Source: Bdellovibrionota bacterium
GTDB lineage: Bacteria; Bdellovibrionota; Bdellovibrionia; Bdellovibrionales; JAEYZS01
Reading direction: 5' to 3'
Length of the DNA stretch: 64,000 nucleotides
Assembly: GCA_040386775.1 (NCBI GenBank)
Contig: JAZKEU010000019.1
Coordinates: 30,071-94,070, forward strand
The notes under the pieces are model-generated. The model was not told the origin of the DNA, did not search any database, and saw only the letters and a program-made list of their open reading frames with translations. Shown here in pieces: positions 41,558 to 51,339 of the stretch. Position 1 is the stretch's first letter. Every line of letters starts with the position of its first letter. Both the position numbers and the translations under genes were made by a program.

Positions 41558-42979
41558 ATGTCACAATCAGAATCTTTTAAAATCTATAGTGTGCAAGCTA
41601 TTCGAAGTTATTTTTTCTTCTTTATTGCTCTTGTGCTCGCTTTAATTGTTTTTTATTTTAGCATGAATGACTTTGTTCATGCCAAAGATCGATTTCAAAT
41701 TTATTATTTATTTTTTTCCACTGCCGTGATGGTAATTTATTTTGCGGCAGGTGTTGGCGTTTATCGTCAAGTGTTCTTGCCTTTACCTCAAGTCTTAAGA
41801 AGAATTCAGGACATTAAGAATTATCAAAAAGAAAATGAAAGCGAAGATTATTTTGCATCTCTTCCGGACTTCTGGAACCTCATCGAAGAAGAGGTTATTG
41901 CGGTGGCTAAGGCCGTGGGCCGTAGGCAAAAACAAACAGAAAGAATTCGTAAGGCCATTGAACAAATTCTTAATGTATTTCCAGAGTCCACATTGGTTGT
42001 CGATCAAGACAGTAAAATCAATTATTCCAATAAAGCATTTAAAAGAACGTTCTTGGCATCTCGATCCGAAGAAGATTCTTCAGATGTATTCTTGCACGAT
42101 ATTTTTCGAGAACCTCAGGTGCTTTCGTTGGTTCAGGATCAGTACAATTCAGGCACCGTAAAAAAAGAAGTTCAAGTGGCGCCCATCCATTCAGATGTAA
42201 AGAAGCACTTCATTATATTTAAAACTCCGTTTGCGATGAAAAATGATGATGGCTCAAGAGAGCAGATGATTATTTTTCACGATATCACTACAGCTAAAAA
42301 AACCGATCAGATGAAAACCGATTTTGTATCTAATGTTTCTCATGAATTGAGAACTCCACTCATGTCGATTCAAGGCTACGTGCAGACTTTGAAAGAAGAT
42401 ATCAAAGCAAAAAAATTTGAACACACAGATAAGTTTTTTGAAATTATTGAATCCCACGTAGAGAGGCTGACCTTTCTTATTAATGATCTTTTAGAGCTTT
42501 CATATCTAGAGTCTGATGTGAGCATCGAGAAAAAAGAATTAGACCCAAAGAATCTTACGCAAAAAATATTACGACAATTCAGCCTGGATTTAGAAAAAGG
42601 GGAGTACGTAGCACGTGACATTTACAATGTTCCGTCTTTCAAGGGTGAAGGACGCTTGATAGAGCAGGTGTTGATCAATCTTGTGCAAAATACATTGAGG
42701 TACACACCGCTCAAAACAAAAATCGATATTGAATGGAACAAAGTCGGAAATCAGACGATACTCAATTACAAAGATAATGGCCCAGGAATTTCTGATGAAC
42801 ATTTGGGTAGAATATTTGAAAGATTTTACAGAATTGATCCGCACAGATCGCGTGCGCGCGGTGGAACTGGTTTGGGACTTTCAATCGTAAAGCATATTAT
42901 GCAAAGGCATGGTGGCACGGTACAAGTGAACTCAAAGCTCGGACATGGCCTTGAATTCAAATGTATTTTTCCAGAGTAA
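41558..42979 (+). CDS. Membrane sensor histidine kinase, PhoR-like
   Basis: A 473-residue kinase. Two N-terminal membrane helices (about 17-36 and 48-68) enclose only a very short periplasmic loop, as in PhoR. A PAS-like domain (ILNVFPESTLVVDQDSKINYSN) spans about 135-240. HisKA carries H262 in SHELRTPLMSIQGYVQTL, and HATPase has NLVQNTLRYT, DNGPGI and GGTGLGLSIV. It pairs with the upstream regulator. PhoU and Pst are in the same window, so control of phosphate uptake is a reasonable inference. Confidence 0.88.
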   Translation: MSQSESFKIYSVQAIRSYFFFFIALVLALIVFYFSMNDFVHAKDRFQIYYLFFSTAVMVIYFAAGVGVYRQVFLPLPQVLRRIQDIKNYQKENESEDYFASLPDFWNLIEEEVIAVAKAVGRRQKQTERIRKAIEQILNVFPESTLVVDQDSKINYSNKAFKRTFLASRSEEDSSDVFLHDIFREPQVLSLVQDQYNSGTVKKEVQVAPIHSDVKKHFIIFKTPFAMKNDDGSREQMIIFHDITTAKKTDQMKTDFVSNVSHELRTPLMSIQGYVQTLKEDIKAKKFEHTDKFFEIIESHVERLTFLINDLLELSYLESDVSIEKKELDPKNLTQKILRQFSLDLEKGEYVARDIYNVPSFKGEGRLIEQVLINLVQNTLRYTPLKTKIDIEWNKVGNQTILNYKDNGPGISDEHLGRIFERFYRIDPHRSRARGGTGLGLSIVKHIMQRHGGTVQVNSKLGHGLEFKCIFPE

Positions 42980-42989
42980 ATTTAGATTT

Positions 42990-43367
42990 CTATTCTGCTT
43001 TCACTTTGACTTTAAGTTTAGCTTCAGAAGTGCAAGTCGTAGTTACGCTTTCTGATTTTTCACACTTTGGTGTTCCGCAATTTAAAGAAATAATTTTACT
43101 GTCTTTGTTGTGCTCTTTAGTTTCCGCTTTCCACTCATCGCAAGCTTTTTTCCAAGAAGCTCTTGCTGCTTTGGATAAGCTTTCTGGTTCCCCAGAAATA
43201 TCCGAGCTTTCTTCAACGATTTCGTATTTTTTTTCATCTTTTTTATCTCCAGTTGTAATGGAAATGTTTGTTTCTTTTTCTTTATCCAACTGAATATCTT
43301 TAATATTCGCAGTTTGCGCAAAAGAGTTTAAAGCAAATAGTGTCGTTACTAGAATAGCGTATTTCAT
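42990..43367 (-). CDS. Small exported protein
   Basis: A 125-residue protein. The start at 43367 has GGAGG upstream and gives a clean signal peptide (MKYAILVTTLFALNSFAQ); an upstream extension has a poly-Phe run and is not believable. The mature part is acidic and lysine-rich with four cysteines (KKACDEW, LNCGTPKCEK, TTTCTSE), suggesting two disulfides. Function unknown. It is convergent with the kinase gene. Confidence 0.7.
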   Translation of the reverse strand: MKYAILVTTLFALNSFAQTANIKDIQLDKEKETNISITTGDKKDEKKYEIVEESSDISGEPESLSKAARASWKKACDEWKAETKEHNKDSKIISLNCGTPKCEKSESVTTTCTSEAKLKVKVKAE

Positions 43368-43650
43368 GGGTCCTCCGTTAATGATTGAGCCGTAACAAGT
43401 GGCTGTAACAATCGAATATGGTATGCGCTGAAAAAAGAAAAAGAAATGTAAATCCAAGTGCCGCGCTGTTTCTGGCCTAGCAAGAATTGCTGCGTTAAGC
43501 TGTTTCCTTCTCAATGTAATCTCAATAAAGCACTGACTTAATGGCTGACTATCTATTTTTAAACTTCTTATTTTCGGATTTTAATTCGCTATTCGGACAT
43601 AATTTGTTCTGTTAAAGAATCTATTGAATTATATCTAGGCTCTTAAAATG
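43368..43650. other. Intergenic stretch with no gene found
   Basis: About 280 nt upstream of the small toxin-like gene. No open frame with a ribosome binding site. It probably holds the promoters for the minus-strand exported gene and for the small gene. Confidence 0.5.
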
Positions 43651-43656
43651 CAAGAA

Positions 43657-43718
43657 GGAAGCTTGCTTAGCAAGTTCCCTCCTTGGATGAACCTCATTTG
43701 TTCCACAAACAAAGGAGG
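43657..43718 (+). promoter_or_regulatory. Leader able to sequester the small gene's ribosome binding site
   Basis: A hairpin (GGAA-CTTGC / GCAAG-TTCC, one bulged G) at 43657-43678, then CCTCCTT at 43678-43684 exactly complementary to AAGGAGG at 43712-43718. A 14-codon frame starting at 43687 ends across the next start codon, resembling tisA/mok-type leaders. Confidence 0.5.
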
Positions 43719-43723
43719 CCCGA

Positions 43724-43831
43724 ATGAATAAACAACACAACCTGTTGATTATTATTCGGCATATTTTAGAGATTATTAAATCTGTCCTTTGGGTAGTTTT
43801 TATAGTCTTGAAGATTTTTAAAGTTCTTTAG
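43724..43831 (+). CDS. 35-residue hydrophobic peptide, type I toxin-like
   Basis: Starts 5 nt after AAAGGAGG. Product begins MNKQHNLLIIIRHILEIIKS and ends LWVVFIVLKIFKVL: one long amphipathic/hydrophobic helix with scattered basic residues, like TisB-type membrane peptides in size and composition but with no claimed homology. Its leader can hide the ribosome binding site. It is flanked downstream by two small hairpins (43835-43855, 43872-43888). Neighbouring genes are unrelated. Confidence 0.55.
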   Translation: MNKQHNLLIIIRHILEIIKSVLWVVFIVLKIFKVL

Positions 43832-44018
43832 ATTGGAGTTAAGTTCAAACTCCTGGACTAATTAATTGGGTAAAGCCAAGAAGGCTTTAAATCTGGAAAA
43901 AGATGAAGTTTACTGAGGGAACTTGTCTAAGCGCTACAACCTCCTTTTATTCACAAAGTTTATGCTTTCAAGCGACATGCACATTGGTCAAAGAGTATTT
44001 TTGTTGTAAACAACCGAC

Positions 44019-45065
44019 TTATTTTTCGGCTTTCTTCTTTTCTAGATCCAATAAGAATTTTTTGCGTTCAAGTCCGCCGGCATAACCAACAAGCTTACCA
44101 TCAGATCCAATGACTCGGTGGCATGGAATTACAATTGCGATTCTATTTTCGCCATTTGCGCGCGCCACGGCTCTTACGGCATTTTTATCACCTATAGCGA
44201 TGGCTTGGTCTCTGTAAGATCTTGTTTCACCGTAAGGAATAGCTTCAAGCATCTTCCAAACTTTCTTTTGAAAATCTGTTCCCGGAACAGAGAGAGGAAT
44301 ATCAAACTTGGTTCTTTTTCCCGTGTAATATTCATCGAGTTGTTTTTTTAGTTTTTCAATGTGCGGTGATGATGATGTCACGATGGGTGCTTCGAATCTT
44401 TTTTGCAGAGTTTTGATTTGCGTTTCAAAACCTCTGCGGTCCGTGAACTCTAGAAAACAAATTCCATCTTTTACCGCACAAGCAATCATAGGTCCAAGTT
44501 GCGTAGTAATTTGGTAGGCATGAATCACATCTTTATTTGTGGTTTTGCTTGGATTTGTGCCCGTTAATTTTTTAAAAGCTTCCGTGAATCCACTTAAAGA
44601 TTCATATCCACTATCAAAAGCTGCGTCGATCACTTTGCCTCCTTGGGTAAGATGTCCAAATGCATTTCCCAGACGAATAGACCTCAAATAAGCTTGGAAA
44701 GTCATTTTATGATTGGCTTTAAACCAGCGTCTCAGTCTATTGGGATCAATCTTATGTTTTCTGATTTCGTAATCTGTAAATCTTGATGTGGGATCATCCT
44801 TGATCTGCTTCATCAAAGGCTTCATCCACTCTGGAAAATCTCCTTTAGGAGTCATGGGCTTGCAAACCTTACAAGGTCTAAAGCCATGAGCCAGGGCTTC
44901 CTTTGTACTGGGAAAGAAATCCACGTTTTTACGTTTTGGTTTTCGGGCGGTACAAGTTGGCCTGCAGAAAATCCCTGTTGTTTTAACGCCCACAATGAAT
45001 ATACCTTCAAAGGAGCTGTTTTTCTCTAGTAAAGCCTTGTATTTTTGATCATCGGTCAGTCTCAT
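44019..45065 (-). CDS. ada: Bifunctional Ada-like methyltransferase/regulator
   Basis: A 348-residue repair protein and transcription factor. The N-terminal zinc domain has C34, C38, C65 and C68 (GIFCRPTCTA, FRPCKVCKP), C38 being the expected methylphosphotriester acceptor. The middle is an AraC-type HTH (DAAFDSGYESLSGFTEAFKKLTG). The C-terminal O6-methylguanine transferase has C315 in IPCHRVIG. It activates its own regulon after alkylation in E. coli. The gene stands alone. Confidence 0.95.
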   Translation of the reverse strand: MRLTDDQKYKALLEKNSSFEGIFIVGVKTTGIFCRPTCTARKPKRKNVDFFPSTKEALAHGFRPCKVCKPMTPKGDFPEWMKPLMKQIKDDPTSRFTDYEIRKHKIDPNRLRRWFKANHKMTFQAYLRSIRLGNAFGHLTQGGKVIDAAFDSGYESLSGFTEAFKKLTGTNPSKTTNKDVIHAYQITTQLGPMIACAVKDGICFLEFTDRRGFETQIKTLQKRFEAPIVTSSSPHIEKLKKQLDEYYTGKRTKFDIPLSVPGTDFQKKVWKMLEAIPYGETRSYRDQAIAIGDKNAVRAVARANGENRIAIVIPCHRVIGSDGKLVGYAGGLERKKFLLDLEKKKAEK

Positions 45066-45243
45066 GGGCCTAACTTAAGCAAAAAATTGCTCGCTCACAA
45101 CCGATAAATTATCACCTAATTTTTTTATGCTTTAGTAGATATTATCCTGGAACTATTTCCAATGAGAGGACAAGTCCGATCAATTCGGGTACGTTTCCTT
45201 TATAACTTACTTTTCAAGCATACAGCGTAATTTTAGAGGATCT

Positions 45244-46545
45244 ATGAGAACAGTATATTTCTTATGTCTTTTTATCGTTCTCACTTCAGCCAATTCCTTC
45301 GCAATTTCTCTTCAAGAGGCCATTCAAATTTCGTTTAAGAAAAATCCAATCACGCAAGCCAATGACCTACGTTTAGATGCGGCTAGAGATCGCGCCCGCG
45401 GTGCCAAGCTCGATATGCTTCCTTCTGGAAATTTAACGTATTCCCGGGGCATTTCAAAATACAATGGTGTAAGAGACGGAGTTCATAGTTCTGGCGAAAA
45501 CAATAGTGGTGGTTGGAATATAGGGGCTTCCGTGAATCTCTTCAGAGGCGGGGCAGATCTGAATAGGGCTAGAGCTGCACAAAAAGATGTGGAAGCTTTA
45601 GAGGCGCAAAATAATTCTACCAACGCACTCATTCCGGATACAAAAGGATCTTTAGCCAATGAAATTTTCGCGGTTTACACGTCACTGGCTTATAACTTAG
45701 AGCAAATTGCATTTCTCAAAAAACAAAAAGAAAATTTAAATACGCTTTTTGATTACATTCATGATGAAAACCAAAAGAATGAAATCAAAAATACTCTTCG
45801 CAGTAACGAAAACGAGATGACTCGTGTTTTAGGAAATCTCAAAAGAAATTCTATGACGTATGAATATTTAGTAAAAATGCCTTTTCCGTCGAGAGTAGAT
45901 AACTTTGAAGAAATGGCGCAATCTCTGGTGATTTCTGATTCCGCGGAAGAATCCATTCAAATCGCTCGCGCCAAAAGTCCCGACATCAAAGTTGCTCAAG
46001 CCTTTTTAGAGAGTTCTGAATACCGCAAGAAAGCTCAACTTGCCGATGCTTTTTCACCGCGCGTGGATTTGAGTTTCAATCGTGGTCAAAATTATGTGGA
46101 TGGTGATGGCTCTTCGTCTCGCAATACAGGAAACTCTGTTTACCTCACTGTTTCGGTTCCATTTGGAGCTTCAAAATTTGCCTACACTGCAGCGACAAGA
46201 AAAGAAGTGGAGGCGAGAGCCAAAGATCTCGACAAAGAGTACGAGCGCTTGGCCCATGAAATTCAAAACTATTATCTAAAACTTGAAGGCTTTAGTGATT
46301 TGGTTGATGGATACAGAGGGGCTTTGCAGAAAGCTAATTCTGATTTGGAAGAAATTTTAAAGAAAGCCCAAAACAATGAGACGATTGACTTTCAATATAC
46401 AAAATCTATTTTTGAAAACCAAGCCAATCAATTCTATCACTTAACAGACAATTTAAATTTTGTGGTCGAAATGAAGTTCGTTATCCAAAGAGAAATTGGA
46501 ATTCTTTTTGAGAATACTCACGCCCAAGCGACTCAGTTGAATTAA
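45244..46545 (+). CDS. TolC-family outer membrane protein
   Basis: A 433-residue outer membrane efflux-type protein. Signal peptide to about 20 (SANSFA), then two tandem helical/barrel repeats: SLQEAIQISFKKNPITQANDL and IARAKSPDIKVAQAFLESSEY, with AAVN-like YLTVSVPFGASKF. The family forms trimeric channels for efflux pumps or type I secretion. No membrane-fusion or pump gene lies beside it in this window. GAGGATCT precedes the start. Confidence 0.85.
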   Translation: MRTVYFLCLFIVLTSANSFAISLQEAIQISFKKNPITQANDLRLDAARDRARGAKLDMLPSGNLTYSRGISKYNGVRDGVHSSGENNSGGWNIGASVNLFRGGADLNRARAAQKDVEALEAQNNSTNALIPDTKGSLANEIFAVYTSLAYNLEQIAFLKKQKENLNTLFDYIHDENQKNEIKNTLRSNENEMTRVLGNLKRNSMTYEYLVKMPFPSRVDNFEEMAQSLVISDSAEESIQIARAKSPDIKVAQAFLESSEYRKKAQLADAFSPRVDLSFNRGQNYVDGDGSSSRNTGNSVYLTVSVPFGASKFAYTAATRKEVEARAKDLDKEYERLAHEIQNYYLKLEGFSDLVDGYRGALQKANSDLEEILKKAQNNETIDFQYTKSIFENQANQFYHLTDNLNFVVEMKFVIQREIGILFENTHAQATQLN

Positions 46546-46676
46546 TTTATCTATGCCTTTCGGCGCCTAGACTTTAGTCGGGCGAGTGGCTTTTGCTTGA
46601 AGCAACTCATCATTGCTAAATAATTTGACAGACTTTCTTTTTGTAGGAAGCCTGTTATAGGCAAAGGTGAGGCAAA

Positions 46677-47498
46677 ATGATAAAAAAAATTTTATTTTTA
46701 GTGGTATTGGTATTTTCGATTTCTAGTTACGCTAGTTATGAAAAAAGATCTGGTGATCTTAATATTATCAAAACCAGAATCGTGGGTGGCAAGTCAGTGA
46801 GTGAAACTGATTTGGAGGCAAAATCGACAGTGGCGATTTATGGAAGGTCTACACACGGAGAAAAAGGTATGTATCTCTTTTGTTCTGGCACACTTCTGCA
46901 TAAAAAATTAGTATTAACTTCCGCCTCCTGTTTTGAAAGAAAAGATATTGAAAATTTATACATTGGTTTTGGAACTCAAATCACTGACAAATTTAAATCC
47001 CCAAAAGTTAAACTTATCAGTATTAAAAAAGTACACGTGCATCCCGATTTTCCTGATCAATATTATCCAGATATGGCAGTGGTGGAAATGGCAGAAGGCG
47101 CTCCTGAAAAATTTATTCCAGCAGAGCTTGTTCGAGATCTATCTCTACTAAAAATAGGATCGGACATTTCTCTGGCTGGTTATGGCGTCAATCGTTTGGA
47201 TGACTATAAAAGCAAAGCTAAAAATTTAGCAAAAATTCAAGTGAAAGTGGATCAGATATATGCTGACTACAATATGTTTTCATACAATAGCCAAGGGGCT
47301 TGTCGCTATGATGATGGTGGGCCTGCCTATTTGAACCAAGACAATAAACTAAAATTGATGGGAGTCATTCATGTGTCTTCGGATTATTCTGTGTGTAGAA
47401 AATTCGGTGCACTTGGATCTATACCACATTTGGCTCCATGGATTGACCAGGTGGCAGAGAGTATTTTGGGTGAATCATTGGTAGGAAAGCTGGATTAA
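46677..47498 (+). CDS. Trypsin-fold (S1) protein lacking catalytic His and Ser
   Basis: A 273-residue exported S1-fold protein, signal peptide to about 19. RIVGGKSVSETDLEAKS is the activated N-terminus. At the His position LTSASC gives S84 instead of His, and at the Ser position YDDGGP gives D213 instead of Ser. The Asp (D132 in YYPDMAVVEM) is kept. The fold cysteines are in place. It should be a catalytically inactive pseudoprotease, perhaps for binding. It is 22 nt before the CxxCH protein gene. Confidence 0.85.
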   Translation: MIKKILFLVVLVFSISSYASYEKRSGDLNIIKTRIVGGKSVSETDLEAKSTVAIYGRSTHGEKGMYLFCSGTLLHKKLVLTSASCFERKDIENLYIGFGTQITDKFKSPKVKLISIKKVHVHPDFPDQYYPDMAVVEMAEGAPEKFIPAELVRDLSLLKIGSDISLAGYGVNRLDDYKSKAKNLAKIQVKVDQIYADYNMFSYNSQGACRYDDGGPAYLNQDNKLKLMGVIHVSSDYSVCRKFGALGSIPHLAPWIDQVAESILGESLVGKLD

Positions 47499-47520
47499 AA
47501 TTTTATTCTTTGAGGTAATT

Positions 47521-48735
47521 ATGTTGAGAAAAATTTCTTTTTTTATTTTAGGTATTTTTATATTGAATTTGTCTAGTGAGCTTTTCGCAGCGGATATAGA
47601 TCTGTCAGATATTCAAAGAGTGCTATCTGCGAATCCCAAGAGCGTAGAAGAATTTTTAACTCAGCTCCCAGAGTCATATAAGTCTAGATACAATCTTCAG
47701 AAAAAAGGTAGAGGACTTCAAGAGGCTTCGATGAAGTATCCTCGAGCGATTGTGTTTGGTGATACAGCAAAAACAATTATGACATTCAATGGGCATCCTT
47801 CTCAAAAAAAATTCAATGAGATTGAAGTTATGACCTATGATGAACTGCTGAAAAAATATGAATTTCGTGTTATAAATTTTCAAAATTCAAAGGCGACTCT
47901 ATCTGAAAAAAATCCTGCCGTATGTATGAAGTGTCATTTGGATTCGCGTCCTCAATGGGATGACTATCCTGATTGGATAGGAATGTATGGTCAGGAAAAC
48001 GACAGAATGACAGATGAGGAAATTGCCAATCTCAAGTCAGAGGAATATAAAAATAACCCTAGATATTCAGCTTTACCAGTACACAAGCGTCTAACAACTC
48101 CTCCGCTTGATCACTTGAGACCTCGCTTTAATGCTGTTATGGGTATTTACATAAAGTATCGTTGGGGAGTTTCTGCGGCAGAAATTGTTAAGCAGTCTGG
48201 AGTTATAGGTAAGGTTCCTAGCGGAGCTATCTTTTCAGTCCTTGCATGTTATCCGGCTTTAATTGAAGCTGCAGGTGGTGATGAGGGATTGATTTTCGGT
48301 GAGAGGTTAGAGCTATATTTAAAAAAACAACTTACCGTAGCTAAAACGGCTTATCCGAATGAGTTTGAAGAATTTAAAACTCATTATGATTCACTTAAGA
48401 CAAAAAGAGAAAAATTCTTTTACGCTAGCCATTTCGTTCTACAGGGAAAGAATTTTTTAGACTCTAAACGGAGCATAACTTCCATTTCTCCTGAAATACA
48501 CATTACAGATTCTTCTACGGGTACGATGCATGTTGGTGACACGATATTGGCTAACCTTATACCTTTCCTGCCGAATTTACAGCACCTAGAGTCTGAGTTG
48601 GTTAAATATTGCGATAAAATAAATTGCGGCAGCGGTACAACGCAAAAGAATTATGACAAGATAACAAAATTTATAAAATATGAAACCCTAGAAAAAAATT
48701 GTTACCAATGGATTGATAGTCCGAACATCTACTAA
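47521..48735 (+). CDS. Exported protein with single CxxCH heme-like motif
   Basis: A 404-residue exported protein (signal peptide to about 23). Its only cytochrome-type motif is CMKCH at 135-139, in AVCMKCHLDSRPQWDDYPDW. Histidines elsewhere (HKRL, DHLRPR) could give an axial ligand. The rest is helical and I do not recognise it. GAGG precedes the ATG. With the pseudoprotease just upstream it forms a likely two-gene operon. Covalent heme attachment is plausible but unshown. Confidence 0.7.
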   Translation: MLRKISFFILGIFILNLSSELFAADIDLSDIQRVLSANPKSVEEFLTQLPESYKSRYNLQKKGRGLQEASMKYPRAIVFGDTAKTIMTFNGHPSQKKFNEIEVMTYDELLKKYEFRVINFQNSKATLSEKNPAVCMKCHLDSRPQWDDYPDWIGMYGQENDRMTDEEIANLKSEEYKNNPRYSALPVHKRLTTPPLDHLRPRFNAVMGIYIKYRWGVSAAEIVKQSGVIGKVPSGAIFSVLACYPALIEAAGGDEGLIFGERLELYLKKQLTVAKTAYPNEFEEFKTHYDSLKTKREKFFYASHFVLQGKNFLDSKRSITSISPEIHITDSSTGTMHVGDTILANLIPFLPNLQHLESELVKYCDKINCGSGTTQKNYDKITKFIKYETLEKNCYQWIDSPNIY

Positions 48736-48737
48736 TG

Positions 48738-48766
48738 CGTCCAGTCGCCAAAAGCGACTAAGCGCC
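48738..48766. terminator. Hairpin between convergent genes
   Basis: AGTCGC / GCGACT with outer GCG / CGC pairs, followed by CTTTTGG. It resembles the CAGT...ACTA palindromes elsewhere but is shorter, and could end either convergent transcript. Confidence 0.55.
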
Positions 48767-48776
48767 TTTTGGTTTG

Positions 48777-49502
48777 TTACTCGCCGAGGTAAGCTTTTCT
48801 AACCTGGTCGGAGCTTAGAAGATCTTTCGAAGTGCCCTCGAGAACAACGTGACCTGTTTCCAGGACGACGCCTCTATGAGAGATCTCTAAAGCTTGTAGG
48901 GCGTTCTGTTCTACCATGAGAACAGTTTTTCCTTCTTTATTGATCTTAACGATAATATCAAAAATTCTTTCGATAATTTGTGGTGCTAAACCAAGGCTGG
49001 GTTCGTCCAATAATAAAATTTTAGGATGAGCCATCAATGCTCTGGCGATAGTTAACATTTGCTGTTCGCCACCAGAAAGAGTTCCGGCATTTTGCTTTCT
49101 TCTTTCTTTTAATCTTGGGAACAATTCAAATGCGTGTTCTAGATCCGCTTTTAAAGTCGATTTGTTTTTTTGGGTCCAAGCACCGAGGTCTAAGTTTTCT
49201 TCTACTGATAAGTTTAAGAATATCCCTCGACCTTCTGGGCATTGAGAGATTCCGCGCTTAACGATTTCATCTGGAGCAAGACCATTAATAACTTCGCCAT
49301 TGAAAGTAATTTTACCAGATGATTTTGAAATTCCAGAAACTGCTCTAAGACTTGTAGATTTACCAGCGCCGTTTGCACCGATCAAAGCAACGATTTCGCC
49401 TTCTTTAACAGAAAAGCTTACACCCTTGATAGCTTGGATAACACCGTAGTTAACAGATACATTTTCTAAAACTAAAAGATCTTTTTTTGTATTTTGTGAC
49501 AT
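48777..49502 (-). CDS. livF: Branched-chain amino acid ABC transporter ATPase LivF
   Basis: Cytoplasmic ATPase subunit, 241 residues. Walker A GANGAGKST, signature LSGGEQQMLTIARAL and Walker B ILLLDEPSLGLAP match LivF. The start overlaps the livG stop (TAATG). It ends the liv operon. Confidence 0.95.
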   Translation of the reverse strand: MSQNTKKDLLVLENVSVNYGVIQAIKGVSFSVKEGEIVALIGANGAGKSTSLRAVSGISKSSGKITFNGEVINGLAPDEIVKRGISQCPEGRGIFLNLSVEENLDLGAWTQKNKSTLKADLEHAFELFPRLKERRKQNAGTLSGGEQQMLTIARALMAHPKILLLDEPSLGLAPQIIERIFDIIVKINKEGKTVLMVEQNALQALEISHRGVVLETGHVVLEGTSKDLLSSDQVRKAYLGE

Positions 49503-50308
49503 TATTTTTGATCCTTGTTCTTTTTATCTTTAGCCTTACCGAGGTAAGCCTCAATCACTCTTGGATCATTTTGAATTTCAGAGGGCAATCCTTCCGCGAT
49601 TTTTATACCGTAATCAAGCACTGCAATACGCTCGCAAATTCCCATTACAAGTTTCATATCATGTTCAATCAAAACAATTGTGATTCCGAATTTGTCTCTG
49701 ATGAGTCGAATAGTATCCATTAAGCTTGCAGTTTCTTGAGGATTCATACCGGCAGCAGGTTCATCCAGCAAAAGAACTCTTGCACCTGTAGCCATTGCTC
49801 TTGCGATCTCTAGTCTTCTTTGATCTCCGTATGGAAGATTTTTAGCAAAAATATCTTTTCTGTTTTCAAGTTTAAAGATCGAAAGTAAATCACAAGCTTC
49901 TTTATTTTTCTTAGTTTCATTTTCCAAAACCGAATTCGCTTGGAATACAGTTTTTAAAAGTCCGTATCTTGGTCTTTTAATATCTTGATCCATTGAGATC
50001 ATGATATTTTGTAGAACCGTAAGATCCTTAAAGAGTCTGATGTTTTGGAATGTACGAGCTAAACCTTTACTTGTGATCTGATAAGGTTTTTGACCGGCAA
50101 GTTTATTGCCGCAAGTGTTCACTTCGCCCTCTGTCGGTGTGTAAACCCCAGTTAGCATATTGAATACTGTCGTTTTTCCGGCACCGTTTGGCCCGATCAA
50201 TCCAAAGATTGATTTTTCAGGAACAGATAAAGAGAAATCATTTACGGCTTTAAGACCACCAAATTGCATAGTTAAGTTTTTTAATTCTAAAGCAAGTGGG
50301 CTACTCAT
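49502..50308 (-). CDS. livG: Branched-chain amino acid ABC transporter ATPase LivG
   Basis: Second ATPase subunit, 268 residues. Walker [17 protein letters not shown], signature [16 protein letters not shown] and Walker [14 protein letters not shown] are typical of LivG. It overlaps the livM stop by 4 nt. Confidence 0.95.
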   Translation of the reverse strand: MSSPLALELKNLTMQFGGLKAVNDFSLSVPEKSIFGLIGPNGAGKTTVFNMLTGVYTPTEGEVNTCGNKLAGQKPYQITSKGLARTFQNIRLFKDLTVLQNIMISMDQDIKRPRYGLLKTVFQANSVLENETKKNKEACDLLSIFKLENRKDIFAKNLPYGDQRRLEIARAMATGARVLLLDEPAAGMNPQETASLMDTIRLIRDKFGITIVLIEHDMKLVMGICERIAVLDYGIKIAEGLPSEIQNDPRVIEAYLGKAKDKKNKDQK

Positions 50309-51339
50309 GATTTGCTCCCAACTTTGTCAGATTTTTTTCTGTAACCGAATTTCTTTTTTAAATCAGAAATGATTTCAGGAAGTTCTCTTGTTCCAAAAAT
50401 TCCATTCGGTCTTGTTAACATGAATATAATCAAAAGAAGTGAGTAGATGATCATTCTTAAATCTACGCCGGTGTATTCCTTTAGATCTCTCAGCACTTCT
50501 TTTAGTGCAGTCAGTAGAACTGCAGAGAAGATTGAGCCAGTGATACTTCCCATACCACCAAGAACAACGATGATTATGATTTCAAAGCTACGGTTAAAGT
50601 CGAAAGTTTGTGGATTTAAATATCTTAAGTAGTGACCAAACAATGCTCCAGCAATACCGGCAAAGAATGCGCCGATCACGAAAGCTTGAACTTTTGTTTT
50701 TGTAGTATCAACGCCCATAGATTCAGCGGCAATTTCGTCTTCACGAACCGACATGAATGCACGGCCTTGAGAGGATTTAATCAATTGCCAAATGGTAAAC
50801 GTCGTTACCACGGCAACCGTATAAACCCATGCAAAGGATGAAAGCTGCGGAATACTTGGTAAACCTCTAGCGCCCCCAATGGCGTCTACGTTGAGGATAA
50901 TTACTCTGATGATCTCACCAAATCCAAGAGTCACAATGGCAAGATAATCACCACGCAATCTTAAAGAAGGAAGACCTACAATATAACCAATAAGAGCTGC
51001 ACCAAGACCAGCAACGATCAATGCGCCGACAAATGTAAATTGAGATAAAATAGGATCATGTGAAAATTCTGGCGGAAGATTCATAAAGATGAACGCAGAT
51101 AAATATCCACCTACCGACATGAACCCAGCGTGACCCATTGAGAACTGACCCGTGAATCCGTTAATTAAATTTAAACTTACTGCGAGCGTGATGTTGATCC
51201 CAGCGTACATGATCACTGAAAAAATATACGGATCAACCATGTCTTGAATAAAGAAATTCAAAATCCAAACTGCGACAACCGCAGCACCCCAACCACCGAA
51301 AGATTTAAATCGATCTTTTTTCTGTAATGTAAGATCCAT
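50305..51339 (-). CDS. livM: Branched-chain amino acid ABC transporter permease LivM
   Basis: Membrane permease, 344 residues, about nine hydrophobic segments. [23 protein letters not shown] and [17 protein letters not shown] are characteristic of LivM, and the C-terminal [13 protein letters not shown] follows the EAA-type loop. Its start overlaps the livH stop at one base. Confidence 0.94.
   Translation of the reverse strand: MDLTLQKKDRFKSFGGWGAAVVAVWILNFFIQDMVDPYIFSVIMYAGINITLAVSLNLINGFTGQFSMGHAGFMSVGGYLSAFIFMNLPPEFSHDPILSQFTFVGALIVAGLGAALIGYIVGLPSLRLRGDYLAIVTLGFGEIIRVIILNVDAIGGARGLPSIPQLSSFAWVYTVAVVTTFTIWQLIKSSQGRAFMSVREDEIAAESMGVDTTKTKVQAFVIGAFFAGIAGALFGHYLRYLNPQTFDFNRSFEIIIIVVLGGMGSITGSIFSAVLLTALKEVLRDLKEYTGVDLRMIIYSLLLIIFMLTRPNGIFGTRELPEIISDLKKKFGYRKKSDKVGSKS

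Noticed and set aside
43370..43514. Upstream extension of the small exported gene with a poly-Phe run
   Set aside because: The internal start has GGAGG and a proper signal peptide; the extension does not look like protein.
45162..45230. A 22-codon frame before the TolC-family gene
   Set aside because: No ribosome binding site and no recognisable composition.
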